A program made the position numbers and the translations under genes. From assembly GCA_947044405.1 (NCBI GenBank), contig CAMRHE010000206.1, positions 3,286,001 through 3,350,000 on the forward strand: DNA of 64,000 nucleotides, written 5' to 3'. The notes under the pieces were generated by a model. That model had not been told where the DNA came from. It worked only from the letters and a program-made list of their open reading frames with translations, and did not search any database. Shown in pieces: positions 58,446 through 64,000 of the stretch (within the stretch, counting starts at the first letter, position 1; each line of letters opens with the position of its first letter). The stretch is from Leptodactylus fallax. Taxonomy: Eukaryota > Chordata > Amphibia > Anura > Leptodactylidae.

Positions 58446-61400
58446 TGATAACTTATCTTCACATTGCTTTATGCATGTTCTATACATAAAAAGCATGGGA
58501 TGAACATAGATTTTAATTTCACACGGAACAAATGATGGAACTTTTCCCCTTTAAAGATATGTGATGTCCTTTTATCTTGCTCCATGTGAGATGATTGAAA
58601 TATAACAGTATTTGTTGTAGCGATCGCACAGTCTTGGAATTCTCCAGCTGTCCCATTGGCTGCTCCTGTGTTTAGATGTTGTTAATATCATCGCTGGGCA
58701 GCAGAATGGCTTCTTCAGCCAATATCATAAAGACCCCCTAGTGTTATATCACTCAAGCAGCTGACATAGAAATACCGATCATGGAGAAGATGTATTTAGC
58801 CATACGACATATCTATTAGGTGTATAGTTAGTTTACAGGTGTTTCCATAAATGTGTCCTTGCGTACCCCTACTAGCTGTCTTTTAGATGCCATTTTCTTT
58901 ACTACATAGTGCCTACAGTCTTACTTAAACAGTCTGCTTACCTGGGGGTAGAGAGTGGCCTTGGTACTTGAAGAGCTACTAGAAGAAGCACCGGTCACAT
59001 GATTTCTGTCGTAAAGTGGAGCACCGCTACTACCTCCTCCTATGATACTCATGGAACTGATCATTTGCTTCCCACAAGGTATACCTGTGCAGAAACAAAC
59101 CATGAAAACTAAAGAGAAGACTCACATAACTACATTTAGCAGTGTCTTGCATGCACTTTTATGTACAATGGAAATGCACTGTTTTAATGTTATTGGTGCA
59201 CGTTTAAACACTGAGTCTATCCTGTGCTACATTCAAAACAAGAACTCTAAAGTCAATTGTTCATATATAGGAAGGATTTCCTGGCCCAAACCACAGCCCA
59301 GAGACCTAGCCTTCAAACATCACTGTGTCCTAAGAGTCCCTGCCTCCCTGTCTGCTCTGCTGTCTCATGAAGTAGGGGACAGAGCCACGAGGAGGCAGGG
59401 ACTCCTAGGACTGGGTTTGAGTTAGTCATTCTGGTCGATATATGGACCAAATTACTTTATGCTTTATTCTAGGAACACTAAACCAAGAAATAAATGATAA
59501 AAGTAAGAAATATAGTTGTCCTTGCTGTTTGCCTGCACCATTAGCATTAGTATGAACCCGACACAGTCTTGTAAAAATCATGCAGTGATCACAAGGGTTA
59601 ATCCTCTGCTGATCTGCTCCATTTTGGGCCAGTGGCTGGTTAAATGGGCAAGGCTTACAGATCTTTTGTCCTCCAGATAGAGCAAAGCAATGAGGATTCT
59701 ACTCCAGCCAGTTGTCTTACTGCTTGGAGGAGGGGGGAACATGGCTGAGCTCCTGGGACAAAAAGAGAGACTTTTTTTTTTTTTTTTTTTAATAAATCTC
59801 TCTGTTTTAACTATAATAAAAGACAAAGTAGAAGCAAAAGGAAAGGAGTAGATTAAAGGAGGAGGTACTGGAAATGTCTTGTGTGCATTTTCTGTGTTGA
59901 GCGTTACTTTACAACAGCCAAATATGAAATTTTCACCCAACAGCTTGTTGGAAACCAAGGCCTGGGAGTGCTTCAAGCTTAGCAAGTAATCCATATGACT
60001 CAATGCTTTCAATTTTATTGTCTCAAATTTCAGCTGATCCTATAAGTTCTGTTTTCCAGCTGCTATGGTAGATTCTTCAGGAGATACATGAGCAGAGATC
60101 CTTATAAGAAACCCTAACACTGTTTATTTACCGCTAAAGACTTTCTTCCTTCTTCCTAGATTCCCTGTGTTGGTCAATACTAAAAAAAAAAAAAACTAGT
60201 AAGATAAGCTGATCAGATGGAGTGTAAAGAATAATAATAATTCTTTACCTAAAATTCACACAATTTCAGCCATATTTTGAAGATCCAGACTTACCTGTGT
60301 AGTTGCCAGGCTGGGAACTTCTAGTTGTTATAAAGTTGAGCGGAACATGAGGGGTACCACTGATGTATTCATGGGGAAAAGGTCCATTTGGCCCAGTGTA
60401 TCTTTGACACACAACCCTCTGGCACGCAAAATACACCCCGCCAAACACGAACACACACAAAATAATGCCAATCACTGGTAGTATGGCACTGCTGTGTGAA
60501 GGCGTCTCCTCCGATGGGGACCTATTCTGTTCTAGAATGAAGATGCAAAATACTAGCAAATGTGGAAGATATTTATTGTTCAAAGCAAATAAAAAATGGA
60601 GACTGTATCAACATACAGTACAGACCAAAAGTTTGGACACACCTTCTCATTCCAAGAGTTTTCTGTATTTTCATGACTATAAAAATTGTAGATTCACACT
60701 GAAGGCATCAAAACTATGAATTAACACATGTGGAGGAATGATATATTTAACAAAAAAGTGTGAAAACTGAAAATATGTCTTATATTCTAGGTTCTTCAAA
60801 GTAGCCACCTTTTGCTTTGATTACTGCTTTGCACACTCTTGACATTCTCTTGATGAGCTTCAAGAGGTAGTCACCTGAAATGGTTTTCACTTCACAGGTG
60901 TGCCCTGTCAGGTTTAATAAGTGGGATTTCTTGCCTTATAAATGGGGTTGGGACCATCAGTTGTGTTGTTCAGAAGTCAGGTGGATACACAGCTGATAGT
61001 CCTACTGAATGGAGTGTTAGAATTTGTATTATGGCAAGAAAAAAGCAGCTAAGTAAAGAAAAACGAGTGGCCATCATTACTTTAAGAAATGAAGGTCAGT
61101 CCGTCCGAAAAATTGGGAAAACTTTGAAAGTGTACCCAAGTGCAGTGGCCAAAACCATCAAGCGCTACAAAGAAACTGGCTCACATGAGGACCACCCCAG
61201 GAAAGGAAGACCAAGAGTCACCTCTGCTGCGGAGGATAAGTTCATCCGAGTCACCAGCCTCAGAAATCGCAGGTTAACAGCAGCTCAGATTAGAGACCAG
61301 GTCAATGCCACACAGAGTTCTAGAAGCAGACACATCTCTACAACAACTGTTAAGAGGAGACTGTGTGCAGCAGGCCTTCATGGTAAAATAGCTGCTAGGA

Positions 61401-64000
61401 AACCACTGCTAAGGACAGGCAACAATCAGAAGAGACTTGTTTGGGCTAAAGAACACAAGGAATGGACATTAGACCTGTGGAAATCTGTGCTTTGGTCTGA
61501 TGAGTCCAAATTTGAGATCTTTGGTTCCAACCACCGTGTCTTTGTGCGACGCAGAAAAGGTGAACGAATGGACTCTACATGCCTGGTTCCCACCGTGAAG
61601 CATGGAGGAGGAGGTGTGATGGTGTGGGGGTGCTTTGCTGGTGACACTGTTGGGGATTTATTCAAAATTGAAGGAATACTGAACCAGCATGGTTACCACA
61701 GCATCTTGCAGCGGCATGCTATTTCATCCGGTTTGCGTTTAGTTGGATCATCATTTATTTTTCAACAGGACAATGACCCCAAACACACCTCCAGACTGTG
61801 TAAGGGCTATTTGACCAAGAAGGAGAGTGATGGGGTGCTACGCCAGATGACCTGGCCTCCACAGTCACCAGACCTGAACCCAATCGAGATGGTTTGGGGT
61901 GAGCTGGACCGCAGAGTGAAGGCAAAAGGGCCAACAAGTGCTAAGCATCTCTGGGTACTCCTTCAAGACTGTTGGAAGACCATTTCAGGTGACTACCTCT
62001 TGAAGCTCATCAAGAGAATGCCAAGAGTGTGCAAAGCAGTAATCAAAGCAAAAGGTGGCTACTTTGAAGAACCTAGAATATAAGACATATTTTCAGTTGT
62101 TTCACACTTTTTTGTTAAGTATATAATTCCACATGTGTTAATTCATAGTTTTGATGCCTTCAGTGTGAATCTACAATTTTTATAGTCATGAAAATGCAGA
62201 AAACTCTTGGAATTAGAAAGTGTGTCCAAACTTTTGGTCTGTACTGTATATGCCAAACCATGAAATGGCACTACTAAAACCCAATGACTATCTGGGTAAT
62301 CTGTTACTACTTACCACACACAATATCGTCGGAGTTGTCACTGCAGTCCAGGAAGGATTCGCACTGCTGCTTTGTAGTGACGCACTGGCCATTGTCACAG
62401 CGGAACTGATTAGGTGGGCAGATTGCTGCAATAGAAGAAGAAAAGAAATCCAATGCACATGATGGGAAGCTTGAAGCATTTATTGTCAAGTTCTAACGTT
62501 GTACTGGAAAGTCTTGTTTTCCACTAAATGCTCATTTATTGAGGGAAGATCAGACGATCTGTCTTTTGATGGATATTAGGGCTGTTTAGACTGGAGTCAG
62601 AGGAAAGACTTCCACGAACTGGAATATTCTATTGTTCAGATTTGTACAAAGGCTAGCTTCACACTTCAGTTTTTAGGTCCGTTGTTCTGATCAGAAGAGA
62701 AGACGTTAGAGTTGCTAGTTCAGTGGATACAAGCGGAACACTTTCCGAAAGCAGTAATTTTTAGAGAGGAAAAAAAAGCACGGTAGTGCAGAACTAGCCT
62801 GAAGCCTCATACACACAACAGAGTAGGTTACTGATGTGGGGCAGAGTTTGCATATGAATGCACTTGGATGACACTCTGTTCTGAAACGGAATGGATTGGA
62901 AGCCCCATAGATGTGAATGCATCACGGAATGCACTCAGAAGACACTGCATGTCACTCCGAGTGTCATCCAAGTGCAGTCCTCTGCAAACTAGGCCCCACA
63001 TCGTGTGCATGGGGTCTAAGAAAGTACTAGCGGTTAGAGGTTCACATTAACGAAGATGGAACCCGTGATATTTTAAGTCATTGTAACAGAATATAGAGAT
63101 TCATCAAAAGGGGAATAGCTGGAATACAGGCAGTTTGTACATTTTTAGCAGTTTCCTTGGTTTACATCAGAACTGAAACATGGGGTTAATAGAGTATACA
63201 GGAAGAATTATTTCCGTACCTTCACAGTCTAGTTCATCAGACTTGTCTTGACAATCGTACTCTCCATTACACTTCTTACGGGCATCGATACACTGTCCTT
63301 TCTCACACTGGAACTGATTGTCGGAACACAGCGGGCAGTTCTCCTCATCACTCTGATCCTCACACTCTGAAAAGCCATCACAACGCCAAGACAGGGGAAT
63401 ACAGTCGATCTCGCCAGTGGCACAAGTAAACTGTTCTGGTGAGCAAGTTGGGGGCTCTACATAGAAAGAGGGACAGATTTTAGATAGATACAAGCTAGCT
63501 AGATAGTAAGAAAGCACAAGGAGAAAATAATCAGTACCTCCACAAGTCAACAGATTTTGTAAGAGGACAAGATGCACAGGACAGGAGCATCTAGGGGTAC
63601 CATCTCCTTTGGCAATACAGATATGAGAACAACCTCCATTGTCCCTTGAACATGGATGTGCGGCTGAAAAATTAAGTTAGCAAATTAATGTACTTTTATA
63701 CAAGTGCTGGTATATATATCAGAATGCTATAGTCAGCTTCCACCCAGCCAATGGCTACTTCAGGGAATATTACACTGTAATGAAAATAGCATAAAAGGAA
63801 CTTACAGAACTCCTTCATATCTAGAGCCTCTACAGCATGAATTCCAGTAAGGTGGCCGATGCGGCCTTGAATTCTTGTTCTTTGGAACCCATTTGTCTTA
63901 TCTACTCTTTCAATCATTTGCTGTTGTCGGTCAATCCAATACAGATGATCGCCCAGGATAGAGAGTCCCATTGGCTGAAGGATGTTGGAATCTTCCAAAG
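53262..64000 (-). CDS. LRP5: LRP5, C-terminal part (8 exons, 5' end beyond window)
   Basis: Low-density lipoprotein receptor-related protein 5 is a single-pass Wnt co-receptor that acts with Frizzled at the plasma membrane. Joining minus-strand exons 64000-63806, 63663-63538, 63456-63220, 62425-62315, 60531-60295, 59084-58942, 56581-56484 and 53523-53262 gives one open frame of about 469 residues, ending in TGA at 53264-53262. Every junction has GT-AG ends and phases agree. Domains in order: end of the fourth YWTD propeller, EGF-like module, three LDLR class A repeats, one transmembrane helix, and a Ser/Pro-rich tail. The tail reads RPYLIRG, SRWKA and [15 protein letters not shown], which fits LRP5 and not LRP6. 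Human LRP5 is about 1,615 residues, so roughly the last 29% is here. No frameshift or internal stop was seen. The 5' exons lie beyond base 64,000. Confidence 0.95.
54286..55853 (-). mobile_element. Tc1-like DD35E element nested in a TTAA palindrome
   Basis: A 1,568-bp element with ends CAGTCATGGCCAAAAGTTTT...AAAACTTTTGGCCATGACTG, flanked by TA at 54284-54285 and 55854-55855. Its inverted repeats are short (about 44 bp). It sits inside the last intron of LRP5, in LRP5 sense orientation. It splits the right arm of a larger TTAA-flanked palindromic element (53739-55878), so it is the younger insertion. Confidence 0.94.
54463..55513 (-). pseudogene. Tc1-like transposase (DD35E), stop codon and frameshift
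   Basis: Reading from 55513, the N-terminal helix-turn-helix part includes [14 protein letters not shown]. It meets an in-frame TAG (55214-55216) after ELAEEWQ. The same frame resumes with [18 protein letters not shown] and carries [11 protein letters not shown] and [12 protein letters not shown]. One extra C in a C run near 54660 shifts the frame before DLNPIENLW, and the rest continues to GQHCKY. In the corrected alignment I count 35 residues between the second Asp and the Glu, the DD35E spacing described for the Traveler branch of Tc1-like elements. Two lesions only. The displayed N-terminus may begin at a later Met ([10 protein letters not shown]). Confidence 0.88.
56484..56581 (-). CDS. 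LRP5: LRP5 exon (first PPPSP motif)
   Basis: A 98-bp exon begins at ATC after ...CTTTGCAG and encodes [13 protein letters not shown] followed by [19 protein letters not shown]. It ends in AG before GTAACC, so the arginine codon is completed by the last exon. [10 protein letters not shown] is the first and best-studied phosphorylated PPPSPxS-type motif of LRP5/6; after Wnt stimulation it binds Axin and inhibits GSK3. It is too short to stand out as an open frame, and I found it by walking the splice sites. Confidence 0.9.
56582..58941. other. LRP5 intron (2,360 bp)
   Basis: Contains the (TA)n tract and, at about 58015-58200, a mirrored segment (CCGTTGGGTGTCCGTTG ... GGAGTCTCCAACGGAGGA) that looks like a degraded MITE. 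The short open frames on both strands near 57600-57830 are not supported. Confidence 0.6.
58407..58444 (+). repeat. (TA)n microsatellite in an LRP5 intron
   Basis: About 18 TA dinucleotides in the intron 56582-58941. No transposon end is attached. Confidence 0.95.
58942..59084 (-). CDS. LRP5: LRP5 exon (cytoplasmic tail, serine-rich)
   Basis: A 143-bp exon encodes [33 protein letters not shown], seven serines, TKATLYPQ. The [20 protein letters not shown] block is a hallmark of the LRP5/6 tail. The exon ends in CAG before GTAAGC. That gives YPQ and then ILNPPPSP in the next exon, where mammalian LRP5 has [11 protein letters not shown]. Confidence 0.93.
59085..60294. other. LRP5 intron (1,210 bp)
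   Basis: Contains the inverted repeat at 59300-59425 and a T run at 59771-59790. A 144-residue minus-strand frame (59578-60012) crosses low-complexity sequence and is not called a gene. Confidence 0.6.
59300..59425. repeat. Imperfect inverted repeat in an LRP5 intron
   Basis: CCTAAGAGTCCCTGCCTCC (about 59329) is mirrored by GGAGGCAGGGACTCCTAGG (about 59391), and CCCAGAGACCTAGCC-type outer bases extend the pairing. It lies in the intron 59085-60294 and is non-coding. Confidence 0.6.
60295..60531 (-). CDS. LRP5: LRP5 exon (transmembrane segment and start of tail)
   Basis: A 237-bp phase 1-1 exon encodes the juxtamembrane stretch [15 protein letters not shown] and the hydrophobic helix [21 protein letters not shown] cytosolic [20 protein letters not shown] and [10 protein letters not shown] follow. 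The basic, cysteine-containing CQRVVCQRY next to the helix marks the inner membrane face. The acceptor ...CATTCTAG ends at 60532, 83 bp from the nearer edge of an inserted transposon (first base 60616). The donor is GTAAGT. Confidence 0.95.
60616..62246 (+). mobile_element. Tc1/mariner-like DD38E element in an LRP5 intron
   Basis: A complete 1,631-bp element starts and ends CAGTACAGACC...GGTCTGTACTG and is flanked by TA (60614-60615 and 62247-62248), the Tc1/mariner target duplication. The terminal inverted repeats are about 265 bp (60616 to about 60883, and about 61980 to 62246). The right arm includes the last 34 transposase codons. It lies antisense to LRP5 inside the intron 60532-62314. 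Without it and one TA that intron would be about 150 bp. It is near-identical in structure to the element at 38516-40142. Confidence 0.95.
61031..62083 (+). CDS. Tc1-like transposase, DD38E type, intact
   Basis: A 350-residue cut-and-paste transposase with no interruption. It opens [13 protein letters not shown]. Paired helix-turn-helix DNA-binding regions follow (about residues 5-50 and 65-115), with a KGRPRV linker at 58-63. The DDE core has Asp157 in [12 protein letters not shown], Asp247 in [10 protein letters not shown] and Glu286 in [12 protein letters not shown] count 38 residues between the second Asp and the Glu, so DD38E, which is the signature described for the Intruder branch of Tc1-like elements. 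The start is the first ATG after the left inverted repeat. By eye it differs from the copy at 38679-39731 at 17 of 350 residues. It probably still encodes a full protein; activity is unknown. Confidence 0.93.
   Translation: MARKKQLSKEKRVAIITLRNEGQSVRKIGKTLKVYPSAVAKTIKRYKETGSHEDHPRKGRPRVTSAAEDKFIRVTSLRNRRLTAAQIRDQVNATQSSRSRHISTTTVKRRLCAAGLHGKIAARKPLLRTGNNQKRLVWAKEHKEWTLDLWKSVLWSDESKFEIFGSNHRVFVRRRKGERMDSTCLVPTVKHGGGGVMVWGCFAGDTVGDLFKIEGILNQHGYHSILQRHAISSGLRLVGSSFIFQQDNDPKHTSRLCKGYLTKKESDGVLRQMTWPPQSPDLNPIEMVWGELDRRVKAKGPTSAKHLWVLLQDCWKTISGDYLLKLIKRMPRVCKAVIKAKGGYFEEPRI
62315..62425 (-). CDS. LRP5: LRP5 exon (LDLR class A repeat 3)
   Basis: A 111-bp exon encodes the third LDLR class A module, [20 protein letters not shown], then [10 protein letters not shown]. 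All six cysteines and the DNSDD calcium-binding acidic residues are present. The acceptor is ...CTATTGCAG and the donor GTAAGTAG. The intron that follows in transcript order (62314-60532) is largely filled by a Tc1-like transposon, whose edge lies 68 bp from this donor. Confidence 0.95.
62426..63219. other. LRP5 intron (794 bp)
   Basis: Contains the palindrome at 62835-62998 and another MITE-like piece at about 62645-62815 (AAGGCTAGCTTCACACTTCA ... GCAGAACTAGCCTGAAG). Confidence 0.6.
62835..62998. repeat. Palindromic repeat in an LRP5 intron
   Basis: GTGGGGCAGAGTTTGCATAT...CACTTGGATGACACTC is mirrored by GAGTGTCATCCAAGTGCAGT...CTCTGCAAACTAGGCCCCAC. The arms are about 55 bp around an 80-bp centre. 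It lies in the intron 62426-63219. Confidence 0.75.
63220..63456 (-). CDS. LRP5: LRP5 exon (LDLR class A repeats 1 and 2)
   Basis: A 237-bp phase 1-1 exon encodes two complete LDLR class A modules, starting [19 protein letters not shown] and continuing to [19 protein letters not shown]. Each has six cysteines and the acidic calcium-binding C-terminal signature ([10 protein letters not shown] and [10 protein letters not shown]). The acceptor is ...TATGTAG and the donor GTACGG. No stop or frameshift. Confidence 0.95.
63538..63663 (-). CDS. LRP5: LRP5 exon (EGF-like module)
   Basis: A 126-bp phase 1-1 exon encodes [19 protein letters not shown], then DGTPRCSCP and [13 protein letters not shown]. 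The six cysteines are spaced as in the EGF-like module that follows the fourth propeller of LRP5/6. The acceptor is ...TTTTTCAG and the donor GTACTG. The downstream intron is 81 bp (63457-63537), among the shortest in the window. Confidence 0.95.
63806..64000 (-). CDS. LRP5: LRP5 exon (end of 4th beta-propeller), partial
   Basis: This is the first LRP5 exon in the window and is cut by the right edge. Read on the minus strand it encodes ...[26 protein letters not shown] and on to [15 protein letters not shown] is the propeller repeat signature, and the IHAV segment sits at the propeller-EGF boundary in LRP5/6. The donor GTAAGT follows ...GAGTTCT, leaving phase 1. The next intron is only 142 bp (63664-63805). 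Confidence 0.93.

Noticed and set aside
59578..60012. Minus-strand frame of 144 residues inside an LRP5 intron
   Set aside because: Crosses a poly-A/T run (KKKKKK), is flanked by genuine LRP5 splice sites and does not match the LRP5 tail, so it is intronic.
53262..64000. Assignment of the gene to LRP6
   Set aside because: The tail has [19 protein letters not shown] and [12 protein letters not shown], matching LRP5. LRP6 has a longer SRRMTSVATAKGY-type segment and ERSYSHHLY.

Overview
This is vertebrate nuclear DNA, most likely from a frog or toad. It is AT-rich and dominated by transposons and short palindromic repeats. The only host protein-coding gene I can support is the 3' part of LRP5, on the minus strand from about 53.0 kb to the right edge. 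The amphibian assignment rests on the style of the repeats: several Tc1/mariner families with TA target sites, Penelope-like retroelement remnants, TTAA-flanked palindromes that begin AGAGGACCTTTCA, and palindromes that begin GGGGCCCCACGTTGCGG. It is an inference, not a database result.

LRP5 region (53,030-64,000, minus strand). Eight coding exons can be joined with GT-AG splice sites and consistent phase. They encode the end of the fourth beta-propeller, an EGF-like module, three LDLR class A repeats, the membrane span and the whole cytoplasmic tail with its proline-rich PPPSP-type motifs. The tail sequence ([23 protein letters not shown]) matches LRP5 rather than its paralogue LRP6. LRP5 is a Wnt co-receptor with Frizzled at the plasma membrane. 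After Wnt binding, the phosphorylated tail motifs recruit Axin and GSK3. A conserved-looking 3' UTR follows the stop. The introns carry transposons, including an apparently intact Tc1-like element that makes up most of one intron.

Region downstream of LRP5 (1 to about 53,000). I find no convincing host exon in these 53 kb. The recognisable content is mobile. (i) There is an intact Tc1-like DD34E element with a 339-residue transposase (7,293-8,924). (ii) There are two nearly identical DD38E elements with intact 350-residue transposases, at 38,516-40,142 here and at 60,616-62,246 in LRP5, plus an isolated end at 16,026. (iii) Four Tc1 copies are broken or deleted, at 1,904, 26,622, 31,027 and 54,286. 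(iv) A fold-back Tc1/mariner-like element at 36,195-37,383 has 0.4-kb inverted arms that reach into the transposase gene. (v) Penelope-like fragments occur at 1, 1,561, 5,330, 12,388 and 44,092, several with hammerhead-ribozyme-like motifs. (vi) Many non-autonomous palindromic elements are present, some nested. (vii) There are simple repeats and a 30-31 bp minisatellite (3,460-3,860).

I see no operon, CRISPR array, bacterial-type system, rRNA gene or functional tRNA gene. The most useful observations are the recent-looking DD38E insertion in a very small LRP5 intron, the fold-back element, the hammerhead-like motifs and the nested insertions that give relative ages. I did not find a clearly undescribed biological system.
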